Shown in pieces: positions 34,721 to 43,995 of a DNA stretch of 45,602 bases (positions within the stretch are counted from its first letter, which is position 1; every line of letters begins with the position of its first letter). The position numbers and the translations under genes were made by a program. Under the pieces are notes generated by a model. It worked only from the letters and a program-made list of their open reading frames with translations. It did not search any database and had not been told where the DNA came from. The stretch spans positions 1-45,602 of the forward strand of contig JAGATY010000007.1 in NCBI GenBank assembly GCA_017621035.1. Reading direction: 5' to 3'. This DNA is from Bacteroides sp. (GTDB lineage: Bacteria; Bacteroidota; Bacteroidia; Bacteroidales; Bacteroidaceae).

Positions 34721-35695
34721 TCAGAGGATAAGTTCTATCTCTGTTACACTGATGGTAGCTTCTTTGCCTTGCCTGCTTTCTATCTCCTGATAGTAATAGA
34801 GTGGCCAACCAGCTCCTACATGAATACTCCATCCGGTATATTCGTTGAGGAAGATGTAGGGAGAATCCGGAGAGTTTGCATACTGCTCGGCTTCCGGAAT
34901 GGCCTCTTTACAGATGGAAAGATAAGCCTTCAGCACTTGGTCGGAATCATAGACTACATTATTTGCAAACACAGCACTATTCTCTTCCGGGTAAACATTC
35001 TTCACCCAAAAGGTAGAAGTAAAATCTATCGGTTGCCCCGGAGCAAAAGCCGTTTCCGCTTGGTCAGTTGCTTCGTATTCCTTATTCATTTCATACTGCT
35101 TGCCGAAAACAGCAAATAAGCGCATATAGGGAGCGACTGCAGCCGTCAGCATTTGCGGAGATCTCAACTTGTCGGAGACGGTTTTTATCGTAAAGAGCAT
35201 AGCCTGACGGCCTTCTGCCGTAAGGGTGGAGTCAGCCATAAACTTTTTCTGCATATATTCCACCGTCAAGTCGGCCATCTTGTTAAGGACTTCCATACAC
35301 TCACTCGCGTTTTCTACATCTTCCACTGCACCGAGGCTGCTCATCTTGAGAAGCAGAGGATGCCCTTTTGAAACTTCCGTTACGCCGGATTCAATGGTCA
35401 TTTGGGTATCCTCATCCATTACGTCGTATTGGGTTTCACCTTCCATTATCTTTATGACGTAGTTGTTGGCCGTCGAGTCCACCACCTCTATCGAAAAGGG
35501 CATCGAACTCTTGAAGACGACGGTAGTGTCTGTCCCTACAATCTTATATTTCGTTATGTTACTTTTAAACTCGTACTTATCGCCGACCGACCAATAGGAT
35601 ACAACCTGTACAATAGAATCGTTCAAGTTAATCTGTGCCTTTACTACACCGCCCAAAGCAGATAATACAAAGAAGAAGATGACTAAGCGTTTCAT
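34721..35695 (-). CDS. Secreted protein of unknown function
   Basis: 324 residues with a signal peptide (MKRLVIFFFVLSALGGVVKA, about 1-20). The mature part begins with a beta-rich region repeating 'SYWSVGDKYEFKSNITKYKI' and VFKSSMPFSIEVVDSTANNYVIK (in parts), then helices (about 135-200) and a final beta segment. No catalytic motif or lipobox is seen. It is probably periplasmic. A -7 box TACCTTTG is at 35757-35750. It ends 120 bp before mutA without a clear terminator, so it may be transcribed into the mutA operon. Confidence 0.7.
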   Translation of the reverse strand: MKRLVIFFFVLSALGGVVKAQINLNDSIVQVVSYWSVGDKYEFKSNITKYKIVGTDTTVVFKSSMPFSIEVVDSTANNYVIKIMEGETQYDVMDEDTQMTIESGVTEVSKGHPLLLKMSSLGAVEDVENASECMEVLNKMADLTVEYMQKKFMADSTLTAEGRQAMLFTIKTVSDKLRSPQMLTAAVAPYMRLFAVFGKQYEMNKEYEATDQAETAFAPGQPIDFTSTFWVKNVYPEENSAVFANNVVYDSDQVLKAYLSICKEAIPEAEQYANSPDSPYIFLNEYTGWSIHVGAGWPLYYYQEIESRQGKEATISVTEIELIL

Positions 35696-35890
35696 AAAGA
35701 TGGTATTAGTATTATATATGTTTTAGTGTCACTAAAAACAACTTCGAAGCAAAGGTAGAGAAATATTTCATACAAAGAAGCTTTTAGCAGAGGGAAATTA
35801 AAGAGAAAGTGGAAATATGAACAGTTAGAGTACTAACTTATCACTACACAACACTTTTTCCCTATCTTTGCACCCTAAAAAGAAGAAAAA

Positions 35891-37021
35891 ATGGCCGGCA
35901 TTTACCTCCACATTCCCTTTTGTAAGACACGTTGCATCTACTGTGACTTCTACTCCACCACTCGTAGCGACCTAAAAAGCCGCTACATCCAAGCTCTTTG
36001 CCGTGAGTTGGAAATGCGGAAAGAGTATCTAAAGGGGGAGCCAATACGCACCGTTTACTTCGGTGGAGGCACTCCATCGCAACTGGAAGAGCAAGACTTT
36101 CTGGCTGTGTTTGACACGCTGAACACTGTTTACGGCCTTGAACAAGCAGAAGAGATTACGCTCGAGGCCAATCCCGACGACATCACCCCGGCCTATTGCA
36201 ACCTACTCAGCCGTCTGCCATTCAACCGCGTAAGCATGGGAATCCAGACCTTTAATGAGTCTACCTTGCGTCTGCTCAACCGTCGGCACACGGCTCAACA
36301 GGCCAAAGAGGCCGTCCGACTGCTCCGAGAGGCCGACTTCCACAACCTCAGCATTGACCTCATCTACGGACTGCCCGGTGAAACCGATGAGCAATGGCTC
36401 AGCGACCTGCAGCAAGCAGTGGTACTCGGAGTGGAGCACATCTCTGCCTACCACCTTACGTATGAGGAGGGAACACGCCTTCATCAGTTGCTTCAGGCTG
36501 AAGAGATTCATGAGGTAGACGAAGAGAGCAGCCGCCGGTTCTTCACCCAACTGACCGACACCCTGCAGCAGGCCGGCTATGAGCAGTACGAAATCTCCAA
36601 CTTCTGCCGCCCCGGGTTCCATTCACGCCACAACACCTCCTACTGGCAAGGCACTCCTTACCTGGGCTGTGGTCCTTCGGCACACTCATTCAATGGGGCC
36701 GAGCGCGAGTGGAATGTAGCCTCCCTCACCCGCTACCTGCATGCACTGGAACAAAACAAACGTCTCTTCGAGTGCGAACAGCTCACGCCCGACACTCGCT
36801 ACAACGAGTACATCATGACGGCTCTGCGCACCCGAAGAGGCCTTTCCCTCTCCCATCTTCGTCACACCTTCGGCTCCGAAAAAGAGGCTTACTGCTTGAA
36901 AACCGCTGCTCCCTACCTAAGAAACCGGCTGTTGGAAACCGACGGAGAGCAGCTCTGCCTCACCCGCGAAGGTATTTTTATTTCTGACGCTATCATCTGC
37001 GACCTGATGTGGGTGGAATGA
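35891..37021 (+). CDS. hemW: HemW-like radical SAM protein
   Basis: 376 residues. The 4Fe-4S/SAM motif is C11-x3-C15-x2-C18 (HIPFCKTRCIYCDFYS); then GGGTPSQL, EANPDD, RVSMGIQTF, NLSIDLIYGLPGET, and a C-terminal HemN-like region. HemW members bind haem and were long annotated as oxygen-independent coproporphyrinogen oxidase; they lack the extra N-terminal motif of true HemN, as here. Predicted cytosolic haem chaperone. A -7 box TATCTTTG is at 35863-35870; divergent from the secreted-protein gene. Confidence 0.93.
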   Translation: MAGIYLHIPFCKTRCIYCDFYSTTRSDLKSRYIQALCRELEMRKEYLKGEPIRTVYFGGGTPSQLEEQDFLAVFDTLNTVYGLEQAEEITLEANPDDITPAYCNLLSRLPFNRVSMGIQTFNESTLRLLNRRHTAQQAKEAVRLLREADFHNLSIDLIYGLPGETDEQWLSDLQQAVVLGVEHISAYHLTYEEGTRLHQLLQAEEIHEVDEESSRRFFTQLTDTLQQAGYEQYEISNFCRPGFHSRHNTSYWQGTPYLGCGPSAHSFNGAEREWNVASLTRYLHALEQNKRLFECEQLTPDTRYNEYIMTALRTRRGLSLSHLRHTFGSEKEAYCLKTAAPYLRNRLLETDGEQLCLTREGIFISDAIICDLMWVE

Positions 37022-37128
37022 TAAGAGAAAGTGTAACTCACATAGCCCACATAGGAAACGAGTGACCTGTATTCCGAGGTTACACATTTTCCATCCGAAC
37101 TTTACACTACACTACTATAAAAATTCGT

Positions 37129-39228
37129 CTAAAGTTTCAGTAAAGAGATTGCCGTAGTTTTTTGATTATATATCATCACATGGGAACCTACTGTGTTGAT
37201 AAACAATTTGTAATACAAGTCCCGTAACGAAACTGTAGGGTCATCGGTTATTGTTTCAAGCAGTGTAGAAGTAAAGCGATTGCTCATCCATACACCTAGC
37301 CCACCGTTGAAGATGTCAGCCTTTGAGGTTTCCCACGGACTGGCTGCCGTAATGCCTAACAATCCCGGAACACCTTCACATACCTGCAGCATACTCCCGG
37401 AATAACAGGTCTCTACCAGACAAAGCAATTTACGAAATTGTTCTTTACCACTCAACAGTTGTACAAATTGCTGTAACTGAGAGGCAGACAAACTCATATC
37501 TGTATCGCCCCAACAGAACTCCTGATAGTTCCCATGCCCACTCCAAAAGAACAGAACATTGTCTGTTGATGTGCTTTGAATAACTTCCGGTAAACGTTCT
37601 GAAACTTCTCCTGACAAGATTGTTCCTATGTCTTCTGGTTTCAGGTCAGACAGATGATAGTCTATGAGCAAATCGTGATACAGATTCTCACCGCCTACAG
37701 CAACCTGTACTACCCCACCGTTGGGATTCGCACTGTTCCAAGCAATATCATCTTCCATTATTAGAACAATATGATCATCGGTATATCCGGATTGCTTCAG
37801 CAACTGATACATGGCTAGTACATCCGCCTGATGACGATAGTTCTGCCAACCGCAAGAACCGGCCACAAGCAAAGCCCATTTCTCTTGTAAGTCGGGATAA
37901 GTCTTGCCCTCTACCGTTTCGTCGAACTCTTGCATCTGCTCCACTTTCCAATTCCATCCGGCCAACGTGGCATCGGTGCGTTTACTTCCGTCGCTGCTGT
38001 TGTAATCCAGCGTGATGTAGTGGCCGTTGTAAATTTTGAAGTGACTGTAAGTGGTGTGCAGCACATTGGTGTAGACTTTCGAGTCAAAGTTGAGCGAGCC
38101 GGATGCTCCCCGCACATCAGGGGCGATTCCGGTCGCCAACGCATCAATAACCTTGCACATATCCTCAACCAACCAGCCGCCATAAGGTTCCTCACGACCG
38201 TCTACCACCTTGCGGAGTGCTTCGTTCAGTCCCAGCTCCGGTTGCAGGTACTGCATCCACGCTGCATATCCCACCAGCATGGCGGCATCGTACATCTGCG
38301 ATTCTCCCAACGTCTCCTCTTCTTCAAAGTAGACCTTGTAGGAGACACCGAAACCCGATTCGGGGTCAGAGCTGAAAGCCACGCCTTCCAGTCCCTCTAT
38401 GTCGCCCGCATCCAGTAGAAGGACATCGGATCCATACGCCGTGTCCGAATAGAGCGTGCGCGGTGCCGTACCGGTGCGGACTGCCTGTTGGTGAAACATC
38501 TGCTGCATGACTGCCACGTCCCTTACTTCCGAAGGGATGCAAACCACGAAGTCTGCTTCCGAAGCCGCCACTTTCTGTACCGTCTCGATAAGGTTAGTGC
38601 TGGAATAGGGATAGATGCCTTTCACTTGCAGGCCCAACTCATCTGCCTGAAAAGCGAACCAATCGATGAAGGTCTTTCCGTAACTATCTTCTCCGTTGGC
38701 GAGCAGTGCTACGCTTTCCGCTCCATAGTAGAGTGCCTTGGCAAGCAACACTTCGCATTGGGTAATGTCCGTTTCCGTCATCGCCCATAGATAACCGTCG
38801 GAATAGGCACGCACCAGTTCGGCAGTGGTGGCCGGGGTAAGGAATGGCTTTCTGTACTTGGTGAATATCGGTGCCATGATTTCGGCATTCGAGGAGTAAA
38901 GTCCGCCAATCACTGCCACCACTTCTTCGCGTTCGGACAGTGTACGAGCCAGTGCCTTTACTTCTTCTGTACTCTCATCGTACCATTCATATTTCAGCCG
39001 GATGCCTTCGCTTTGGTTGCGGAAAGCCGCCTCCAGGTTTCGGGCAACCCATTCCAGTGTACGTTTCCAATGGGCATCCAGCCCGTTTTGCATGGGAAGC
39101 ACGACGGCAACCGTACGCTCGTGCCAAGTGATGTTCCCGCTGTTCGTAGGAGCATCGTCGCTGCTACAGCCTGTTGCCATCCAAAGGAGGAAAAGCAGCG
39201 GCAGGATTAGGGGATTAGTTCTCTTCAT
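37129..39228 (-). CDS. Surface lipoprotein: type I periplasmic-binding domain fused to legumain-like (C13) endopeptidase
   Basis: 699 residues. The lipobox ends MATGC (Cys21), followed by SSDDA, an acidic start that in Bacteroides favours surface display. Residues about 37-410 form a Leu/Ile/Val-type binding fold (AVVLPMQNGLDAHW, AVIGGLYSSNAEIMAPIF, SVALLANGEDSYGKTF). Residues about 449-699 match legumain: WALLVAGSCGWQNYRHQAD, IVLIMEDDIAWNSANPNGG, catalytic His565 in SGHGN, catalytic Cys608 in VETCYSGS, then SHVMIYN. Arg465 and Glu606 of the Asn-binding S1 pocket are kept; the third pocket residue seems replaced (Val where legumain has Asp). Its start overlaps the upstream binding-protein gene by 14 bp. 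I do not know of this fusion being described. Confidence 0.88.
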   Translation of the reverse strand: MKRTNPLILPLLFLLWMATGCSSDDAPTNSGNITWHERTVAVVLPMQNGLDAHWKRTLEWVARNLEAAFRNQSEGIRLKYEWYDESTEEVKALARTLSEREEVVAVIGGLYSSNAEIMAPIFTKYRKPFLTPATTAELVRAYSDGYLWAMTETDITQCEVLLAKALYYGAESVALLANGEDSYGKTFIDWFAFQADELGLQVKGIYPYSSTNLIETVQKVAASEADFVVCIPSEVRDVAVMQQMFHQQAVRTGTAPRTLYSDTAYGSDVLLLDAGDIEGLEGVAFSSDPESGFGVSYKVYFEEEETLGESQMYDAAMLVGYAAWMQYLQPELGLNEALRKVVDGREEPYGGWLVEDMCKVIDALATGIAPDVRGASGSLNFDSKVYTNVLHTTYSHFKIYNGHYITLDYNSSDGSKRTDATLAGWNWKVEQMQEFDETVEGKTYPDLQEKWALLVAGSCGWQNYRHQADVLAMYQLLKQSGYTDDHIVLIMEDDIAWNSANPNGGVVQVAVGGENLYHDLLIDYHLSDLKPEDIGTILSGEVSERLPEVIQSTSTDNVLFFWSGHGNYQEFCWGDTDMSLSASQLQQFVQLLSGKEQFRKLLCLVETCYSGSMLQVCEGVPGLLGITAASPWETSKADIFNGGLGVWMSNRFTSTLLETITDDPTVSLRDLYYKLFINTVGSHVMIYNQKTTAISLLKL

Positions 39229-40216
39229 ATTCCTTTTCCTTTAAGATGGCAATTCCTAAATATTCTTTCATTGCTGTCCCCAGTGCCTCCTCGTAATCGG
39301 GTGACAAAAGCCACTCCACACAACCGCTTTCTAAACCATACAAATGGGCTGAAGGGAAAGCTCCCGTTTCTATCCACTGCGTCAGTTGCTCCTCCAGCAG
39401 GCGGTCGATGTGTTTTACCACCGAACCTGTGATTTGCGTACAGAGGGGCGACTGGTCAACATCCATGCCTGCCGTATAAATTCCTTTGGGGTATTCGCGC
39501 AGATAGCGGTAGATGCCCATATTGGAACCGCCGGCTATGGGAAAGATGAAGCCGTACAGCTGTGCCCATTCAAACATATTGCGGTAAGCTGTTTCTGCCG
39601 AAGAATAGCCCGTCCAGTCGTCGGCCAGTGCCAGTGTCGCCACTTCCGTCGCTTCTGCAAAAAAACGATAACCGTCGGTAAAACCATCCACGCCCTCTTG
39701 CACGGAAGCATCTTCCGAGTTGCCCAACAGCACCAAAGGGGGTAACGGTGTACAGCATACTGCCGCAACGCCTGCTAGGAAAGAGGCTCCATACATGGAT
39801 ATGTCAAAGCTGTGCAAGGGAAGACCATCGGGGTTCTTGCTTTCAAAGAGTAGAATTTCCTTGTTCCCGATGGGCGGGTGGTTGGGAAGCAGTCTCTTCG
39901 CCATTGCCTCGTAGTCGGAGGCTGCCAGTACAAACAGCGAAGATACCTCGCTTTCTTTTTCCAACCAAGTGCGAAAAACTTCCTCCGCCTCGGCTTCCGA
40001 AGCGGGATTGTAGAAGTAGAAGTCAGCTTCCGCATGGGCTTTGCGCACTCGCTGAATCCCTGTCAATAGGCAGTCGTTGTAGCCCATATCGCCCAGTCCG
40101 TTTACCGAAAAGAGAATATGGAGTTGTTTGCGTACCTCAGCGGGTGTATCGCTGTCGCCGCAAGCTGTCAGAAGGCAAGCAAACGCCAGAATGTAGAAGC
40201 AGTGGAGGTGTTTCAT
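39215..40216 (-). CDS. BMP/PnrA-like substrate-binding lipoprotein
   Basis: 333 residues from the ATG at 40216 (MKHLHCFYILAFACLLTACG; the longer frame upstream lacks a signal). The lipobox LLTAC gives Cys19, followed by GDSDTP. The fold is of the Bmp/PnrA type: LHILFSVNGLGDMGYNDCLLTGI, SSLFVLAASDYEAMA, PIAGGSNMGIYRYL and AGMDVDQSP. Family members bind nucleosides or similar solutes for ABC uptake, but no permease or ATPase gene is near. The stop overlaps the start of the legumain fusion gene (translational coupling), and it lies 23 bp after the preceding lipoprotein gene. Confidence 0.82.
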   Translation of the reverse strand: MKHLHCFYILAFACLLTACGDSDTPAEVRKQLHILFSVNGLGDMGYNDCLLTGIQRVRKAHAEADFYFYNPASEAEAEEVFRTWLEKESEVSSLFVLAASDYEAMAKRLLPNHPPIGNKEILLFESKNPDGLPLHSFDISMYGASFLAGVAAVCCTPLPPLVLLGNSEDASVQEGVDGFTDGYRFFAEATEVATLALADDWTGYSSAETAYRNMFEWAQLYGFIFPIAGGSNMGIYRYLREYPKGIYTAGMDVDQSPLCTQITGSVVKHIDRLLEEQLTQWIETGAFPSAHLYGLESGCVEWLLSPDYEEALGTAMKEYLGIAILKEKEYEEN

Positions 40217-40239
40217 ACGGCAAGTATTTCCGGAATGTG

Positions 40240-41681
40240 TTAATTGTAGGGTATGCTGGCTTTTTCGTCCCAAAGGTCTTTCTCCCAAATGGTGTACTTC
40301 TTGCTCCAGGAGGCCAGTGCCCATTTCCATATTTTGATTTCCGCACTCAACTTGCCGCCCACCGTAACAGCTCCTGACGTAGTGAAGTCGAACGTCTGTT
40401 CCTTGGCGTTGACCGCCATACCAAACTCTGTCCCGATGGATGGGCCGAATGTGACTTTCGGACCGGCAATGTCATACAGTTTCAGACCGGCATATATTTT
40501 CAGCCCTACTTCGGCACTTGCAGTCGCTTCAAAGGGGTTGACCACAGAGAAGTCGGCCGTAACGCTTCCGTCCGAAGTTTTCCTTTCGCTCCAACCGCCT
40601 GAATAGTAAACACCTGCATCGTAGCTGGCCTTGAAACTGAAGTCTGTCTCAAAATGGCACTTTCCTGTAAGGCTCAGTTCGGCATAGCTTTGCAAACCGG
40701 CGTCGCACTTGATAGCAACAGGAATGGGACCTACCCAGAACACGGCACTAAAACTGCTGAACTGGGCGAGTTTCTCCTCCTTGCTTGTGGAGAGGCTCTT
40801 CTCTATCTCCAGCCCGGTGGTCAAGTCCAGTCCGAAGTCGCCATAAACGGCACATTCAAAACTCTTCAGCTTGAACCATTTGGTCTTGATGTTTACCCGC
40901 ACGCCGGCCTTTGCCTTCAGTTGGGTGTCCTTGATGTAGAGGCGTGCCTTGAGTTCGCTCTCCACTCCGTCTTTGTTTTGGCTATTTTTGTCATCATCGT
41001 CTTTCTTGTCGGAGAAGTTCAGTGAGAAGGTTCCCAGTTTCTTGTTCACATTGATGATGTTGAAGCTGGCGTTGCTTCGGGCTATGTCTTCGGCGGTGTA
41101 GTACACCTTTCCTCCGGGGCTGCGTGTTTCGGCATCACTTCCTTCGTACTCTACGCCGGCTTCTTCCAAAATAATGACAGCCGGATGGATAACGCCCTCA
41201 TCATCTATATAGCGGTTGTAGTTGTCCACTGTCACACCGCTGCGGGTCATTCGGGTAGGCTGATTGAAGTCCACATAGATGTCGGTGTCCAGGTCAAGGT
41301 CGTTGTCGGGAAGCACGTCGCCCAGGTCACCGCTGACGGTAGTCAGCAGCAGACGGTCTCCCTGTTCCTTAAATTCAATTACGTTGCGCACAAAAGTGTC
41401 GTATCGATGCTTTTCCAAATGGTTATAGGAATGGTGTCGGCATTGGCAGCCTCAAAGTCGGCCCCGATGCTCTCCAAGTAAGTGCAACTGACGCTGATTT
41501 GCGTCGTGTCGGAAGAAATTATCTGCACATCGTCTTCGTCATAGAAAGTGTCGTAGGCCAAGACGATGGGGTTGGAAGCAAAGTCCTCGCGTTCGGTAGC
41601 AATCGGTTCATCGTCGTCGGAACAAGAAGTGAATAACAGTGGGAGCAGTGTCAGCACCCACAAATGAAATGTCTTTTTCAT
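40240..41681 (-). pseudogene. Large beta-rich surface lipoprotein, interrupted by a -1 frameshift
   Basis: The first frame starts at the ATG at 41681 (MKKTFHLWVLTLLPLLFTSC, Cys20, then SDDDEP, a strong Bacteroides surface-export signal) and runs to a TAA near 41379. The second frame continues without gap from about 41418 to 40240 and has no signal of its own (EKHRYDTFVRNVIEF ...). Adding one T to the T4 run at about 41392-41395, or one A to the A4 run at about 41412-41415, restores a single protein of about 480 residues. The C-terminal 250 residues are repeats of beta strands (KARLYIKDTQLKAKAGVRVN). It could be a sequencing error, a true inactivation or a phase switch. Function unknown; first gene of the operon. 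Confidence 0.75.
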
Positions 41682-41724
41682 ATTTTGGGTCAATGTAATT
41701 TGTTTGCTTTGGTGAGTTTCAGCG

Positions 41725-41754
41725 CAAAAGTATGAATTATATTTTATAAACAAA
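41725..41754 (-). promoter_or_regulatory. Promoter of the three-lipoprotein operon
   Basis: TTTG (41754-41751), 18 bp, TACTTTTG (41732-41725) on the minus strand. Spacing is one base below the usual range. Confidence 0.7.
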
Positions 41755-41844
41755 CCATTTGCGCTAAAATGAAGTGCTATAACTGCAGAAATTTTGAGCC
41801 TTCTTCTTTTCTGCTATCATTTTACAGTTTGTGACATTACACAC

Positions 41845-41878
41845 AAGGAGGGCGTGCAGAAATCGGCACGCCCTCCTT
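41845..41878 (-). terminator. Hairpin after the phosphoesterase gene
   Basis: AAGGAGGGCGTGC (41845-41857) pairs with 41866-41878 perfectly. The U-tract is poor, so the call rests on the stem and its position between two minus-strand units. Confidence 0.7.
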
Positions 41879-41933
41879 GTTAACAAAACGAGTTTTCACC
41901 CCTTAGAGTACTTACAACAGATCTTCAAGGAAA

Positions 41934-43379
41934 TCAGAGTTTCACCATCTGAGTGTGCTGTTCACCAAAGCGATTGGTGAATACCACCTTCACCTCTTTG
42001 GCACCATCGGCCGGCATTGCGCGGAACAGGTGTGGGGTAGGAACAGCCTGTGAACGATTCTTTTTCTGTGCTGCCACTGTTTCGTCGGCATCGGTAAATT
42101 GCTGCATATCGCCCATCAGTTTACCATCCTGATACCAAACCACCCGACACGCACTGTCCCAATCCCAGATGTTGGCAACCACACAGCTGCTCTGCGTGAG
42201 GAACTCACCTTTGCCATACAGGCGGAACTGATAACTGAAATCTCTGCGAGTACCTTTATAATGCCACTTCAGATTAGAGCCTTGTACATCCACCACCATG
42301 TAGCCATTGGGTGCTCCACACTGATTGACCCATCCGCTCCACCAAGTGCCACAAGCAGCACCAATGTTGTGTTCATACAGACTTTCAGACACTTCGTTGT
42401 TCTGTGCAAAGTGAGTGTGACCGCAGAACACGTGTACATTGTACCCCTTCAGCACCTCTTCCAATGCCTTGGCATTGCGAATGTTACCCCCGTTTGCAAC
42501 CTTATTCCAGCCGGCTGCGTGCATGTTGACGATGACTAGCGAGCCTTTGGGCACATAGCGCAAGTCGTTCTTCAGCCACTCCAGCTGCTGACCGGTAAGT
42601 GACTCCATATACTTTTTGCCTCCAACATAATTCAAATTCTTCAGCGTGATAAAGTGCACCTTACCTATATTAAAGGAGTAATCGGTAGGACCAAAGTAGC
42701 GATGGTAGTACATTTCCCCATAAACCGGCGTACCCAAAGCCATGTTATGCAGATCCTGATACTGTTTCTCAAAATCGTGGTTACCAATGCACTGGAAGAA
42801 AGTAGCACCGGTGTTCTTCAGCGACTCTTTGTATTCTTCAAAAAGTGGCATATTGTCGAACACCAAGTCTCCCAGAGTCACGCCCACTACCTCACGCGCC
42901 TGCTTCAGCGAGTCCACCGTCTCCACCATGTCAGGCACAGTCTCCTGACGCCAGCGTTTCATATCTGCTGCAGTACGCACCTGGGGGTCAGAGACGGCAA
43001 TAAAATAGAAGTCCTCCGGTTGCTGCTTACGCTTCTCCAACACAAAATCATGTTTGTTACCTTGGCCGGCCAACTTGCCTACCGGAATATAGAAGCCATC
43101 GGCCAGCCCCTCTTGCTGAGGCAACCGGTAAGCCGCCGGTGTAGAGATGGCCACAAACTTAGAGACGGCAGTATCTGTGGCAAGCGTCCAGTTACCCTTT
43201 CCGTTGGTCTTGGTAAAATGAATACCATCATTCACCACCACCCCGGAAACGCCCTTGCCCGAGTTATCAACCACACGACCGCTAAAGTTCAACACACTGC
43301 TCTGTGCCCATGCACCCATACAGGAGCAGCACAGCAACCAACTACACACAGTAAAGAATCTACTTTTCATTGTATTCAA
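41934..43379 (-). CDS. Secreted calcineurin-like metallophosphoesterase
   Basis: 481 residues with a signal peptide (MNTMKSRFFTVCSWLLCCSCMGAWA; a second ATG at 43370 gives MKSRFF). An N-terminal beta-sandwich (about 28-115, LNFSGRVVDNSGKGVSGVVV) precedes the phosphoesterase core with FIAVSDPQ, GDLVFDN, GNHDFE and CGHTHFA, the di-metal site set. A C-terminal beta domain ends FTNRFGEQHTQMVKL. This three-part layout is common in Bacteroides; the substrate is unknown. A -7-like TTTCTTTG is at 43421-43414 with TTG 19 bp upstream. Confidence 0.9.
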   Translation of the reverse strand: MNTMKSRFFTVCSWLLCCSCMGAWAQSSVLNFSGRVVDNSGKGVSGVVVNDGIHFTKTNGKGNWTLATDTAVSKFVAISTPAAYRLPQQEGLADGFYIPVGKLAGQGNKHDFVLEKRKQQPEDFYFIAVSDPQVRTAADMKRWRQETVPDMVETVDSLKQAREVVGVTLGDLVFDNMPLFEEYKESLKNTGATFFQCIGNHDFEKQYQDLHNMALGTPVYGEMYYHRYFGPTDYSFNIGKVHFITLKNLNYVGGKKYMESLTGQQLEWLKNDLRYVPKGSLVIVNMHAAGWNKVANGGNIRNAKALEEVLKGYNVHVFCGHTHFAQNNEVSESLYEHNIGAACGTWWSGWVNQCGAPNGYMVVDVQGSNLKWHYKGTRRDFSYQFRLYGKGEFLTQSSCVVANIWDWDSACRVVWYQDGKLMGDMQQFTDADETVAAQKKNRSQAVPTPHLFRAMPADGAKEVKVVFTNRFGEQHTQMVKL

Positions 43380-43627
43380 GAATTAGATGTTTTTTAGAAC
43401 TTGTTTTCGGGTACAAAGAAAAGAAAAATCTGTTTCATGTCAACTACAGAGATGTTACAATTCTGCAACAGAGAAGTTGAAAGAGGGTGACAGATGTAAA
43501 CATTTATCCTCCAAACAGAGAAACCGGCCGAAACCAGAAACCAGCAATTTTTCTCCTTTTCTCATCTTTTTAGATAACGTAGCACGCTGTATTAAAGGGA
43601 TGTAGAGAACACAAAAATTCCATTTCT

Positions 43628-43709
43628 TCCACACTTGTGCGGAGCACGCTGGACACAAGTGCGGAGTAAACGGGACACAAGTGTGGAGCACGCTCCGCAC
43701 TTGTGTGGA
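43628..43709. repeat. Array of four 16-bp palindromes at 22-bp period (copy 2)
   Basis: Units at 43628-43643, 43650-43665, 43672-43687 and 43694-43709, spacers GCACGC, GTAAAC and GCACGC. It runs in the opposite orientation to copy 1: read on the minus strand it begins GGCGTTTGT then TCCACACAAG. Confidence 0.9.
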
Positions 43710-43934
43710 ACAAACGCCTTACAAGTGACAAAGAAAGGGATGATACGTCTGTAAAGAAAGCGGAAAAAAGAAGTCTTCTCAGCTATCCCCCAAAAGTCCC
43801 CTCAACTTCTCCCGAGGGGGAGTTTTGTAGTTACAATCATACCGGCCTTAACTTATAGCCAACGTCAACTTTAACTTATGAGCAGCGTTAGCCTAACTTA
43901 TGACAAGATTTTCCTTGTCAAAAGATGATAGGAA

Positions 43935-43995
43935 TTACCTCGCGATGGTAGAAGTATTACCGGCAGGCGGTAAGGTTTCTACCATCGCGAGGTAA
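43935..43995. repeat. Nested 19-bp perfect inverted repeat
   Basis: TTACCTCGCGATGGTAGAA (43935-43953) and its exact complement (43977-43995) enclose 23 nt that hold a second palindrome TTACCG...CGGTAA. The element is just downstream of the DUF4249 gene but has no U-tract in the needed direction. Confidence 0.85.

Noticed and set aside
39215-40216. Complete ABC uptake operon
   Set aside because: Two binding-protein domains are encoded but no permease or ATPase gene is found on either side.
41379-41430. Programmed -1 frameshift in the lipoprotein gene
   Set aside because: The overlap has no X-XXY-YYZ slippery site in the incoming frame and no obvious stimulatory structure; a one-base loss in a homopolymer explains it better.
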